From JALORV01 sp963702595 (lineage in GTDB: Bacteria; Pseudomonadota; Gammaproteobacteria; Burkholderiales; Burkholderiaceae_F): a DNA stretch of 64,000 nt. This document shows, piece by piece, positions 20,661 to 29,903 of the stretch. A program made the position numbers and the translations under genes. The first letter of the stretch is position 1; each line of letters opens with the position of its first letter. The DNA lies in assembly GCA_963702595.1 (NCBI GenBank), contig CAVPDC010000016.1:1-64000 (forward strand), in the 5' to 3' direction. The notes below the pieces were generated by a model. It did not search any database and was not told where the DNA came from. It saw nothing but the letters and a program-made list of their open reading frames with translations.

Positions 20661-21487
20661 CGATCGCCACTCCCCGCGTCTTGCGTCATCGCTGGCACGC
20701 GCCGGAAAAAGGTACCGGCCCGGCGTTCATGATCTCGCTGGCGGCGCACACGATGCTCTTCCTCGCGATCGCGTTCGTCGTGCGCTGGAAGACCGAGCCT
20801 GCCGGCCCGGTGTCGGCCGAGCTTTGGGGCGGGCTGCCGCCGGTGGTCGAGCCGGCATCGGTACCGCCGCCGCCGCCCCCTCCGCCAGTGAAGGTCGAAC
20901 GCGCGCCCGAGCCGGAGCCTGCAAAGCCCGACATCGTCATCGAGCAGAAGAAGCCCGATCCCAAGCCCGAGAAGAAGGCCGAGCCGGTGAAGAAGATCGA
21001 ACCCGTGAAGAAGGCCGAACCAGACCCGAAGGTCGAGCAGCGCAAGCGCGAAGACGAGGCCAAGGCGGCGCGAGTGGCACAGGCGGCGGAAGCCGCTACT
21101 CAGAAGCAGCGGGATGCCGCCATACAGCGCGCTCTCGCCGCGGCCGGCGGATCCGCCACGAGCCCCGCGTCCGGTGGCGTCGCGGCGGGCAGCCCGGGCC
21201 TTTCCGACAGCTACAAGGGCCAGGTGGTGAGCTGCATACGCCCGAACATCGTGTTCAGTGTCCCGGAGGGAATCCGGCCCAAGCAGCATGTGGCCGAATT
21301 CGAGGTGCAACTCATGCCCACCGGCGAGCAGATGGGCCCGCCAAGGCTGGTGAGCACGAGTGGCCTACCCGCCTACGATGAGGCCGTCAAGCGGGCGATC
21401 CGGCGCTGCGACCCGTTCCCGCCTCTGCGTGAGGGCTCGATGCCCCGTACCGTCAGGCTCGCCTTCGATCCCGTGGAGCTGCGCTAG
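20657..21487 (+). CDS. tolA: Tol-Pal system protein TolA
   Basis: TolA spans the periplasm and links the TolQR motor to TolB and Pal. The 276-residue protein has a membrane anchor at about residues 20-41 and a proline run after it. A long Lys/Glu/Pro/Ala-rich rod spans about 70-155 (units such as PEKKAEPVKKIEPVKKAEP). The C-terminal domain from about residue 185 has SCIRPNIVFSVPEG and ends AFDPVELR. The rod is shorter than in E. coli TolA (421 residues). About 90 bases separate it from tolB, which could hold a secondary promoter, but I see no clear one. Confidence 0.93.
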   Translation: MTIATPRVLRHRWHAPEKGTGPAFMISLAAHTMLFLAIAFVVRWKTEPAGPVSAELWGGLPPVVEPASVPPPPPPPPVKVERAPEPEPAKPDIVIEQKKPDPKPEKKAEPVKKIEPVKKAEPDPKVEQRKREDEAKAARVAQAAEAATQKQRDAAIQRALAAAGGSATSPASGGVAAGSPGLSDSYKGQVVSCIRPNIVFSVPEGIRPKQHVAEFEVQLMPTGEQMGPPRLVSTSGLPAYDEAVKRAIRRCDPFPPLREGSMPRTVRLAFDPVELR

Positions 21488-21580
21488 CACGGCAAGCCGC
21501 GCAGCCCCTTCGTTCGTCGTCGCGCGTTCCTGTGAACGTGACGCGCGCGGCGCTGTCTATACTCGCTGCCAGTCTGTCGA

Positions 21581-22876
21581 ATGAAAAAGACCGCAATCGC
21601 CTCCTCGCGCATCGCCCGCCGCAGCTTCTGCGGTGCGCTCGCCCTGATGCCACTCGCCGCTCGCGCGCAATTGCGCGTCGAGATCACCGGCGTCGGCAGT
21701 CAGCAGTTTCCGATCGCCGTCGCGCCATTCGCCATAGAAGGTGCCGCGCCGCAGGAGGTCGACGCCATCGTGCGGGCCGACCTGGCGCGCAGCGGGCTCT
21801 TTCGCATCATCGATGCCGGAATGCAACCGATCGCCGACACCGCGAGTGTCAATCTGGCCGACTGGAAGACGCGGGGGGCCAATGCCCTGGTGATCGGCAG
21901 CGTGAGGCGACTCGCCGACGGCCGCTTCGACGTGCGCTTTCGCCTGCTGGATACGGTGCAGCAGGCGCAGCTGGATGGGCTGTCCTATGCGACGCCGGCG
22001 GCCGACCTGCGGCTGACCGCGCATCGCATCGCCGATCGTATCTACGAAAAGCTGACCGGCGAGCGTGGGGTCTTCGCGACGCGCATCGCGTATGTCGTCC
22101 AGACCAGCCGCGCATCGTGGGAGCTGCACATTGCAGACGCCGATGGCGCCAACCCGCAGGCGGCGCTGCGCTCGCGCGAACCGATCATCTCGCCCGCCTG
22201 GTCCCCCGATGGCGGCAGGCTGGCGTATGTGTCGTTCGAAACTGGCAAACCGGTCGTCTACGTTCACACCGTCACCACAGGCGAGCGCAAGGCGGTCGCG
22301 AATTTCCGTGGCTCGAACAGCGCGCCGGCGTGGTCGCCGGACGGTCGGACGCTTGCCGTAACGCTGACGCGCGAAGGCAACTCGCAGGTCTTCCTGATGA
22401 ACGCCGACGGCTCCAATGTCCGGCGGCTGACACAGACCACCGGCATCGATACCGAGCCGGTCTACAGCCGTGACGGCCAGTGGATTTACTTCACCTCGGA
22501 CCGTGGCGGAGGCCCGCAGATCTACAAGATGCCGGCCACCGGCGGCAATGCGCAGCGCGTGACGTTCACTGGCGACTACAACATCAGCCCGCGGCTCTCG
22601 CCCGACGGCAAGCTGCTGGCCTACGTCGGTCGCCGCAGCGGACGCTTCCAGGTGATGATCCTCGACCTCGCAGGCGGACAGGAAACGCCGATCACCGACA
22701 CGGCGCGGGATGAATCACCGAGCTTCGCCCCCAACGGGCGACTCTTGTTGTATGCCACCGAGGTGGGAGGGCGCGGCATCCTCGCGTCCGCCTCGATCGA
22801 TGGCCGAGTACGCACACGCCTGACCGGCCCGAGCGGCGACATCCGCGAGCCGACCTGGGGCCCGTTCATCAAGTAA
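21581..22876 (+). CDS. tolB: Tol-Pal system periplasmic protein TolB
   Basis: Periplasmic beta-propeller that binds Pal and TolA, 431 residues. The N-terminal domain (QLRVEITGVGSQQFPIAVAP) is followed by at least five PD40 blades with motifs such as SPAWSPDGGRLAYVS, APAWSPDGRTLAVTL, SPRLSPDGKLLAYVG and SPSFAPNGRLLLYAT. The export signal holds an Arg-Arg-Ser-Phe sequence before the hydrophobic stretch, reminiscent of a twin-arginine signal. Cleavage is likely after ARA. pal follows 21 bases later with a GGAG ribosome-binding site. Confidence 0.95.
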   Translation: MKKTAIASSRIARRSFCGALALMPLAARAQLRVEITGVGSQQFPIAVAPFAIEGAAPQEVDAIVRADLARSGLFRIIDAGMQPIADTASVNLADWKTRGANALVIGSVRRLADGRFDVRFRLLDTVQQAQLDGLSYATPAADLRLTAHRIADRIYEKLTGERGVFATRIAYVVQTSRASWELHIADADGANPQAALRSREPIISPAWSPDGGRLAYVSFETGKPVVYVHTVTTGERKAVANFRGSNSAPAWSPDGRTLAVTLTREGNSQVFLMNADGSNVRRLTQTTGIDTEPVYSRDGQWIYFTSDRGGGPQIYKMPATGGNAQRVTFTGDYNISPRLSPDGKLLAYVGRRSGRFQVMILDLAGGQETPITDTARDESPSFAPNGRLLLYATEVGGRGILASASIDGRVRTRLTGPSGDIREPTWGPFIK

Positions 22877-22897
22877 GTCTTCAAGCAAGGAGCGACG

Positions 22898-23449
22898 ATG
22901 CATCAAATCCGCAAGTTCGTACGCCGTGCCGCTGCCGCCGCTGCCGTCATCGCACTGGTTGCCGGCTGTTCTTCGGTGAAGCTCGACGAGCAGAGCCCGG
23001 CGCCCATCACCGACGCGACGTCGGGTGCGGGTGGAACCAAGACGGATCCCCGTGCCGTCGCGCCGGTCACGGCCGCGAGCACGCAGGCCGTGGACCCGTT
23101 CACCGATCCGGCGAACCCGCTGTCGAAGAAGAGCGTTTTCTTCGACTTCGACAGTTTCGTGGTCAAGACCGAGTTTCAGCCGCTGGTCGAAGCGCACGGC
23201 AAGTACCTCGCCAGCAACAGCGGCCGCCGGGTGAGCGTCGAGGGCCATACCGACGAGCGCGGCGGACGCGAGTACAACCTGGCGCTGGGCCAGAAGCGGG
23301 CCGAGGCAGTCAAGCAACGGCTGATGCTGATGGGAGCACGCGACGCACAGGTGGAGACCGTGAGTTTCGGCAAGGAGAAGCCGCGCGCTACCGGCAGCAC
23401 CGAGGAAGCGTGGGCGCAGAACCGGCGCGCGGACATCGTTTACAAGTAG
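22898..23449 (+). CDS. pal: Peptidoglycan-associated lipoprotein Pal
   Basis: Outer-membrane lipoprotein that ties the membrane to peptidoglycan and is moved by Tol. Lipobox LVAGC places the lipidated cysteine at residue 24. The OmpA-like domain starts SVFFDFDSFVVK and contains VSVEGHTDERGGREYNLALG, with the aspartate and arginine that bind diaminopimelate in the family, and ends AQNRRADIVYK. At 183 residues the length is normal. It closes the core tol-pal cluster before cpoB. Confidence 0.96.
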   Translation: MHQIRKFVRRAAAAAAVIALVAGCSSVKLDEQSPAPITDATSGAGGTKTDPRAVAPVTAASTQAVDPFTDPANPLSKKSVFFDFDSFVVKTEFQPLVEAHGKYLASNSGRRVSVEGHTDERGGREYNLALGQKRAEAVKQRLMLMGARDAQVETVSFGKEKPRATGSTEEAWAQNRRADIVYK

Positions 23450-23536
23450 CGCTGCTCGTGTGCGCGACGGACTTAAGCGTTTCTCGTGTACGCGACCGCG
23501 GCGCGGTCGCACGTGCACTCGAAACGGAATAGTTAG

Positions 23537-23571
23537 AAGGGCGGGCTTGGGGCGGCCCGGCGCCCGCCCTT
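23537..23571 (+). terminator. Possible attenuating stem-loop between pal and cpoB
   Basis: AAGGGCGGGC (23537-23546) pairs perfectly with GCCCGCCCTT (23562-23571) across a 15-base loop. No T run follows on either strand, so it may be a weak terminator, an attenuator or an mRNA-stability element. It lies 87 bases after the pal stop and about 60 before cpoB. Confidence 0.38.
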
Positions 23572-23631
23572 GTATGAGCGGCGCGCTGCCGGAGACTTTG
23601 GCTCGCGACGCAGCGGCTTACTAGGGAAGAG

Positions 23632-24369
23632 ATGAACTACCGGACCATTGCCGCCGCATTTGCGCTGATCGTTGCGTTGCCGGCCCATGCACAGCTGTTT
23701 GCCGATGACGACGCCCGCAAGGCGATCCTGGAACTGCGGCAGCGGATCACTGCGTTGCAAAGCGAGCTCGGCGGGCGGCTCGACACCGCTCAGCGTAACC
23801 AACTGGATCTCGCCAATCAGAACGAGACGCTGCGGCAGGACATCGCACGCTTGCGCGGGCAGGTCGAAACGCTGACCAACGAGGTGGCGACGCTGCAAAA
23901 GCGCAATCGCGACCTGTACACGGACCTCGATGCCCGGCTGAAGAAACTCGAACCGGCCACGCTGACGGTCGATGGCCGCACGGCGACCGTCGATCGGGCC
24001 GAGCAGGTGGCCTATGAGGCCGCGCTGACCCAGTTCCGCAGCGGAGACTTCAAGGGTTCGATCGGCAGCTTCCAGCAGTTCCTGGCGAAGTACCCGTCGA
24101 GCGCCTACGTCCCGGCCGTGCAGTACTTCATTGGCAGCGCGCATTTCGCGCTCAAGGACTACAAGTCGTCGATCAGCGCCAACCAGGTCATCGTCGACCG
24201 CTACAAGGACTCACCGCGCGCCCCTGAAGCGCTGCTTTCGATTGCCGACAGCCAGTTGCAGCTTGCGGACAAGCGCGGCGCCAACCGCACGCTCACGCGG
24301 GTCATTCAGGAATATCCCAACAGCGAAGCCGCCGTCGTGGCCCGCGAGCGACTCCCCGGAACGCGCTGA
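23632..24369 (+). CDS. cpoB: Cell division coordinator CpoB (YbgF)
   Basis: Periplasmic protein that coordinates Tol activity with septal peptidoglycan synthesis. The 245-residue product has a signal peptide ending AHAQ. A trimerising coiled coil spans about residues 30-105 (LRQRITALQSEL, LRQDIARLRGQVETLTNEV). Three TPR units follow, beginning AALTQFRSGDFKGSIGSFQQ and ending PNSEAAVVARERL. It converges on purH; the 69-base gap holds a GCGGCG-TCAG-CGCCGC hairpin (24406-24421) without a T tract, a possible two-way terminator. Confidence 0.93.
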   Translation: MNYRTIAAAFALIVALPAHAQLFADDDARKAILELRQRITALQSELGGRLDTAQRNQLDLANQNETLRQDIARLRGQVETLTNEVATLQKRNRDLYTDLDARLKKLEPATLTVDGRTATVDRAEQVAYEAALTQFRSGDFKGSIGSFQQFLAKYPSSAYVPAVQYFIGSAHFALKDYKSSISANQVIVDRYKDSPRAPEALLSIADSQLQLADKRGANRTLTRVIQEYPNSEAAVVARERLPGTR

Positions 24370-24438
24370 ACGGCAACCTTCGTCGCACTTCACTGGCAGT
24401 TCATTGCGGCGTCAGCGCCGCGGTGTGCGGCACGTCTT

Positions 24439-25993
24439 TCAGTGCCGGAAGTGTCGAACTCCGGTGAAGACCATCGAAACGCCCCGCTCATCAGCCGCAG
24501 CGATGACCTCCGCGTCGCGCATGCTGCCACCGGGCTGAATGACGCAGTTCGCGCCGGCATCGACGACGACATCCAGCCCGTCCCGAAACGGGAAGAACGC
24601 ATCGGATGCCGCCGCGGAGCCCGACAGCGAAAGGCCTGCTTCCTTAGCCTTGATGGAAGCAATGCGCGCCGAGTCGATGCGTGACATCTGGCCCGCACCG
24701 ACACCGAGCGTCATGCCGTCGTGTGCAAAGACGATCGTGTTCGACTTGACGAACTTGGCGACACGCCAGGCAAACAGCAGGTCCGCCATTTGCTCGGGGC
24801 TCGGCGCCTTGGCCGTCACGACCTTGAGGTCCGACGGTGCAATCGTGTGCAGGTCCGGCGACTGCACGAGCAGGCCGCCCCCCACCCGCTTGAAATCGAA
24901 GTCGTTGTGAGTCACACCGAGTGCGACGGTCAGCACGCGCACATTGGCCTTCGCTGCGAACACCTCGCGCGCGGCAGCGTCGAACGCCGGCGCGATCACG
25001 ACCTCGACAAACTGCCGAGCGACCGCCTGCGCCGCCGCGGCGTCGACCGCCCGGTTGAAGGCGATGATCCCGCCGAAAGCCGAGGTTGTGTCAGTCTTGA
25101 ACGCCTTCGCATAGGCCTCGGCGGGCGACGCGGCGACGGCAACACCGCAAGGGTTGGCATGCTTGACGATGACGCAGGCCGGCTCATCGAAACTGCGCAC
25201 GCACTCCCAGGCCGCATCGGCGTCGGCAATGTTGTTGTACGACAGTTCCTTGCCCTGCAGCTGCGCATAGCCCGCGAGCAGCCCAGCACCGACCGAATGT
25301 TCGCGATAGAACGCGGCCGACTGGTGCGGATTTTCGCCGTAGCGCATCTGCTGCACCCGCACCCACTGGCGCGTCAGCACCTCAGGGAACGGGCCGCGGC
25401 GTTGCTCGTCATCGAGCGACGTCAGGTAGTTCGCGATCATGCCGTCGTAGCGAGCGGTATGTGCGAAGACCTTCTTCGCAAGCGCCAGGCGCGTCGCCTG
25501 CGGCCACCGCGCCGGCCCCTCGCAGCTCCTCGATCACGCCGGCGTAATCGGCGGGATCGACGATGGCCGCCACGCTCTCGTGGTTCTTGGCCGCCGCGCG
25601 CAGCATCGCCGGACCTCCGATGTCGATGTTCTCGATCGCGTCGTCGAAGCTGCAGTCCGGATTGCCGACGGTACGTTCGAATGGATACAGGTTGACCGCG
25701 AGGATCTCGATCGGGTCGATCTGATGCTGGGCGAGTGCCTGCATGTGCGCCGGCTCGGGCCGGCGCGCCAGCAGCCCGGCGTGTATGCGCGGGTTGAGCG
25801 TCTTCACGCGCCCGTCGAGCATCTCGGGGAAGCCGGTGTAATCAGCGACCTCGGTGACCTCCATGCCGCTTTCGGCCAGCAGCCGTGCTGTACCGCCCGT
25901 CGACAGGATGCGGAAGCCGAGCCCTGCCAGCGCACGCGCGAAGTCGACGACGCCGGCCTTGTCCGAGACGCTGATCAGCGCCTGCCTCTTCAT
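24439..25993 (-). CDS. purH: Bifunctional AICAR formyltransferase / IMP cyclohydrolase PurH (one frame break near 25500)
   Basis: Catalyses the last two steps of IMP synthesis in the cytosol. The N-terminal MGS-like cyclohydrolase domain starts MKRQALISVSDKAGVVDFA and includes ILSTGGTARLL and VKTLNPRIHAGLLARR. The AICAR transformylase domain has VIVKHANPCGVAVA, a catalytic motif, and SNTIVFAHDGMTLGVGAGQ, and ends MVFTGVRHFRH. The frame shifts by one base near 25500, between EELRGAG and TRLALAKKVFAHTARYDG. Corrected length is about 517 residues, normal for PurH. Because the gene is central to metabolism I read the break as a sequence error. It follows fis by 21 bases. Confidence 0.9.
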
Positions 25994-26014
25994 GATCCCG
26001 GCCCCCGTTTCCCG

Positions 26015-26302
26015 TCAGGTGATCTTGTGCTGAACCAGCTTCTTGCGCAGCGTGTTGCGGTTGATCCCCAGCAACTCCGCCGCGGCGGATTGATTGCCCG
26101 CGGCGCGCGCCATGGCGAACTGAAGCAGCGGCCGCTCCACGGCGTGGGTCACCATCTCGAAGAGGGCATGCGGACGCGCGCCATCGAGATCCTCGAAGTA
26201 CTGTTCCAGGCTGCGCGTAACGCATTGCTCCAGCGTTTCCCCGCTGCGTGCTCGGCTGGCACGCTCCGTCGTTGCGCCCGTTCGGGGCTGCGGCTTGGCC
26301 AC
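26015..26302 (-). CDS. fis: DNA-binding protein Fis
   Basis: Nucleoid-associated regulator of 95 residues. The C-terminal helix-turn-helix, NQSAAAELLGINRNTLRKKL (residues 70-89), is the Fis signature, and the preceding helix region is PHALFEMVTHAVERPLLQFA. It lies between dusB (13 bases upstream) and purH (21 bases downstream). dusB-fis is the usual proteobacterial arrangement, and fis-purH is a pairing I associate with Betaproteobacteria. Growth-phase control is known for E. coli fis; nothing in this sequence shows it here. Confidence 0.95.
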   Translation of the reverse strand: MAKPQPRTGATTERASRARSGETLEQCVTRSLEQYFEDLDGARPHALFEMVTHAVERPLLQFAMARAAGNQSAAAELLGINRNTLRKKLVQHKIT

Positions 26303-26314
26303 CCTGCGTGTCCT

Positions 26315-27318
26315 TCAGTGAAGCACCGGGGCGTACGCAAGACGCTCATGCTGCCCGCCATGCCCCTGGAGAAAGCGATCGACGGCCCGTGACTGCGTCT
26401 CGCAGTCGTCGAGCCGGTTCATCTCGTCGCAGAAATCGCGTCCGCCCACGAGATCGCGCGTGTACCAGATGATGTGCTTGCGCGCGGTCCGGACCCCGGC
26501 CGCGGTGCCATAGAAGCGGTAGTGATCATCCAGGTGCGCCAGCAGGAGCTCTCGCACCTCGTCGACCTCCGGCGGCGGCAGCAGTTGCCCGGTCGCGAGG
26601 TAATGCGTGATCTCGCGGAAGATCCACGGCCGGCCCTGCGCGGCGCGTCCCACCATGACGGCGTCGGCGCCGGTGGCGTCGAGCACCCGGCGAGCCTTCT
26701 CCGGAGAATCGATGTCACCGTTGGCGATGACCGGGATCCCGACCGACTGCTTGACGGCGCGGATCGTGTCGTACTCGGCGGCCCCGGTGAAGCCGCAGGC
26801 GCGTGTGCGGCCGTGCAGCGTCAGCGCGGCCACTCCGCTCGCCTCGGCAAGCCGCGCGATTTCGACCGCGTTGCGCCGGCCGGGGTCCCACCCGGTGCGG
26901 TACTTCAGCGTGACGGTACGTCGACCGCGCCGACGACCGCCTCGAGGATGCGTGCCACCGTGTCGACGTCGCGCAGCAGCGCCGAGCCGCAGGCAACGTT
27001 GCAGACCTTCTTCGCCGGGCAGCCCATGTTGATGTCGATGATCTGCGCACCGCGCTCGACGTTGTAGCGCGCCGCTTCGGCCAGCATCGCGGGATCGGAG
27101 CCCGCCAGCTGCACGGCGACCGGTGCCTGCTCGCCCGCATGGTCGAGCCGGCGCATCGTCTTCTCGCTCGCCCACAGGCGCGGATTGGATGCCGCCATCT
27201 CCGACACCGCATGCCCGGCGCCGAGCGCCTTGCACAGCTTCCGGTACGGCCGATCGGTCACGCCGGCCATCGGCGCGACGAAAACGTTGTTCGGCAACTC
27301 GTACGGACCGATTCGCAT
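26315..27318 (-). CDS. dusB: tRNA dihydrouridine synthase DusB (one frame break near 26925)
   Basis: Flavoenzyme that reduces uridines in tRNA. The first part has VFVAPMAGVTDRPYRKL and IIDINMGCPAKKVCN with the catalytic Cys100, the same position as in E. coli DusB. The frame is lost at about 26925 after AVDVP and resumes as VTLKYRTGWDPGRRNAVEIA. It continues through LHGRTRACGFTGAAEYD, VIANGDIDSPEKA and ADAVMVGRAAQGRPWIF. One missing G (CCGTC for CCGGTC) accounts for it. Corrected length is about 334 residues. It is part of the pepP-ubiH-dusB-fis-purH minus-strand run. Confidence 0.91.
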
Positions 27319-27379
27319 GTCAGACGGGGCCGGGGCGAAGTAAAGGGGCGCGCATTGTAGCGAAGCGGAACTCGCAGAC

Positions 27380-28531
27380 TCAGGTACGCACGCCGAACAT
27401 CAGTAGCCGCGCAAACTGGCGGCGCAGGTCCGGGAACATCGACAGGGCCGTCAGGGCCAATGAGCGTCCGAAGGCAATCGGTGCAGCCCGCGTGCTGAAG
27501 AGCGCCGGGGCGTTTCGCGTCAGCGCGAGAACGGCCGCGCGGTCGGCACGCCGGCCGCGGTCATAGTCGCCGAGCGCCGTGACGAGGTCGCGCTGCTCCG
27601 CCTGGGCTCGAGCGAGGCTATCCGCCAGCAACGCGCAATCGCGCACACCAAGATTGAAGCCCTGACCTGCGACCGGATGCAGTGTCTGGGCGGCGTTGCC
27701 GAGATAGACGACCCGATGCTCCCGCAGCGATTCGCGCGCCTGCTGGTGCAGCGGCACGCGCGCACGCGGCCCGACGCGCACGAACTTGCCGTTGCGCGCA
27801 CCGAACGCGCTCTGCAGGTCTGCCAGGAAATCCGGATCGCCCAGTGCCGCGCGCCGAGCGGCAGCCTCGGGTGGCATACACCATACGAGGCCCATCGACC
27901 GCCCCGCTTCCACCGCGCCGGGCAGCGGCAGCAGCGCAAGTGGCCCGTCGCGCGTGAACCGCTCGAAGGCGCTGCCGGCCGCCGGGCCCTGCAGAATCAC
28001 GTCGGCGAGAAGCGCGCACTGCTTTGGAGCCGAGCCAGACGGCTGCGCCACGAGGCCCTCGGCGTTCACGACGATCTGCGCTTCGCGCGTTTCGCCGTCA
28101 TCCAGCTTCACCACGGCTCGCGCGGGCTGCTGGAGGACCTCCGTGACCCGGCATGGCCGGGAGAGGGTCACAAGTTCGCTGCGGCTGCAAGCCTCGGCGA
28201 GCGGCGCAAGCAGGTCTCCATAACGGATCGTCAGTCCCAGCGGCTCCGGCTCGCCATCGTCATCGCCGATCTCGACCCGCCCAAACTCGCCGGCGGAGCT
28301 GACATGGACCCGGCGTATCGGCGCCGTCACTGCCGGTGGCAAGGCCACCAACGGCCGCAGCAGCTGCAGCGTGCCACGCGACAGTGCCAGCAGCCGCCGA
28401 TCCGCCCGCGCTTCATCCAGCGCGCGCGCGTCAAGCACTTCACTCCCAACTCCCCGGCGAGCCAGCATCAGCGCCAGCACCAGGCCCACCGGGCCGCCGC
28501 CGACGATCACCACGGAAGGTTGCTTCTTCAT
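27380..28531 (-). CDS. ubiH: FAD-dependent ubiquinone-biosynthesis hydroxylase, UbiH type
   Basis: Flavin monooxygenase of 383 residues acting on the ubiquinone ring at the inner membrane. The dinucleotide motif VVIVGGGPVGLVLALMLARRG is at residues 7-27. The C-terminal motif LGNAAQTLHPVAGQGFNLGV (278-297) has the N-A-A-Q-T-L-H-P form that marks UbiH rather than UbiF. The middle DG motif of the family is altered to VVNAEGL. It starts one base after the pepP stop, an arrangement (pepP-ubiH) common in proteobacteria. The exact ring position modified cannot be told from sequence alone. Confidence 0.85.
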   Translation of the reverse strand: MKKQPSVVIVGGGPVGLVLALMLARRGVGSEVLDARALDEARADRRLLALSRGTLQLLRPLVALPPAVTAPIRRVHVSSAGEFGRVEIGDDDGEPEPLGLTIRYGDLLAPLAEACSRSELVTLSRPCRVTEVLQQPARAVVKLDDGETREAQIVVNAEGLVAQPSGSAPKQCALLADVILQGPAAGSAFERFTRDGPLALLPLPGAVEAGRSMGLVWCMPPEAAARRAALGDPDFLADLQSAFGARNGKFVRVGPRARVPLHQQARESLREHRVVYLGNAAQTLHPVAGQGFNLGVRDCALLADSLARAQAEQRDLVTALGDYDRGRRADRAAVLALTRNAPALFSTRAAPIAFGRSLALTALSMFPDLRRQFARLLMFGVRT

Positions 28532-28532
28532 G

Positions 28533-29864
28533 TCAGGACCGCATCAGGGCTTCGACGTCGACAGGAAGCCTGGGCGCTCCGTGGGTCAGGACGTCGTGAC
28601 CCCCGGCGGTCACGACGACGTCGTCCTCGATGCGCACACCGATGTTCCAGAAGCGCTCGGGAACATTTGCGGCCGGCCGCAGGTACAGTCCCGGCTCGAC
28701 CGTCATCGCCATCCCCGCCTGCAACGACCGCCAGGGCCGTTCACCCCCGTCCGGCGCGGCTCGCGGTTCGCGATAGTCGCCCGCATCGTGCACATCGAGC
28801 CCGAGCCAGTGTCCGGTGCGGTGCATGTAGAACTGGCGGTGTGCGCCGGACTCGAGCACGGCTTCGATCGACCCGGACAACAACCCCAGATCAATCAGGC
28901 CCTGTACCAGGACTCGGGTGGCCGCTGCGTGGGGCGAGTCGAAAATGCTGCCGGGCCGGATCGTGGCGAGCGCTGCGTCCTGCGCCGCCAGCACCAGCTC
29001 GTAGATCGCGCGCTGCTCGCCCGAGAATCGGCCATTGACGGGGAAGGTGCGCGTCACGTCCGCCGCGTAGCCATCGACCTCGCAGCCGGCATCGACCAGA
29101 CAGAGGTGGCCGTCTTCGAGTTGCGCGTGACCGGCGGGGTAATGCAGCACGCACGCGTTGGGGCCGGTCGCGACGATAGGCGTGTACGCCGGCGCCGCGG
29201 CGCCGTGACGGCGAAACTCGTGCAGCAGTTCGGCCTCCAGTTCATATTCGCGCATGCCGACGCGGCACGCCTTCATCAGACGTACATGCGCGGAAACCGA
29301 GATCGCCGCCGCGCGGCGCATCGAGTCGAGTTCCGAGGGTTCCTTGATCAGCCGCATCTCGTCGACGATCGGGAGCAGGTCGACAATCGCCGCCGGTGTG
29401 CGCGAGCCCGAGCGGCTTTGCGCGCGCACTTCCGACATCCAGCGCTGAACCCGGACATCCAGCTCCGTGCTGGATCCGAGCGCACAGTAGAGCGCCCGCG
29501 CGTTCGCCAGCTTCGCCGGCATCAGTGCGTCGAGCGCATCGATCGGATGCGCGCCATCGAATCCGAACGCGGCGGCGGCCGCTTCCGGCCCGTGCCGATA
29601 ACCGTCCCAGATCTCACGCTCCGCGTCCCGGGCCCGGCAGAAGAGCCAGGCTTCGCGCCGATCGCCTTGCGCCACCAGCGCCAGCGCAGCTCCCGGCTCG
29701 CCGAACCCGGTGAGATACCAGAAGTGACTATCGAAGCGGTACGGATACTCGGAATCGCGGTTGCGGAGCCGCTCGGGTGCCGTGAAGTGCACGGCAACAC
29801 CGCCACCCTGGGCCGCCATGGCGTCGAGGACGCGGGCGCGACGCGCGCGAAAGACTTCGGTCAT
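28533..29864 (-). CDS. pepP: Xaa-Pro aminopeptidase PepP
   Basis: Di-manganese peptidase that removes N-terminal residues before proline. The protein has about 443 residues from the ATG at 29864 (MTEVFRARRARVLDAMAAQ), which matches the E. coli PepP N-terminus; a TTG at 29894 would add ten. The N-terminal domain has DSEYPYRFDSHFWYLTGF. The pita-bread catalytic domain has metal ligands in LVDAGCEVDGYAADVTRTFP, HRTGHWLGLDVHD, MTVEPGLYLRP and GVRIEDDVVV. The gene abuts ubiH downstream and follows murU by 39 bases. Confidence 0.94.
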   Translation of the reverse strand: MTEVFRARRARVLDAMAAQGGGVAVHFTAPERLRNRDSEYPYRFDSHFWYLTGFGEPGAALALVAQGDRREAWLFCRARDAEREIWDGYRHGPEAAAAAFGFDGAHPIDALDALMPAKLANARALYCALGSSTELDVRVQRWMSEVRAQSRSGSRTPAAIVDLLPIVDEMRLIKEPSELDSMRRAAAISVSAHVRLMKACRVGMREYELEAELLHEFRRHGAAAPAYTPIVATGPNACVLHYPAGHAQLEDGHLCLVDAGCEVDGYAADVTRTFPVNGRFSGEQRAIYELVLAAQDAALATIRPGSIFDSPHAAATRVLVQGLIDLGLLSGSIEAVLESGAHRQFYMHRTGHWLGLDVHDAGDYREPRAAPDGGERPWRSLQAGMAMTVEPGLYLRPAANVPERFWNIGVRIEDDVVVTAGGHDVLTHGAPRLPVDVEALMRS

Positions 29865-29903
29865 TGCTGCAGCAGGAGCGGGCGGCGGGATCAAGGCGCG
29901 ATT

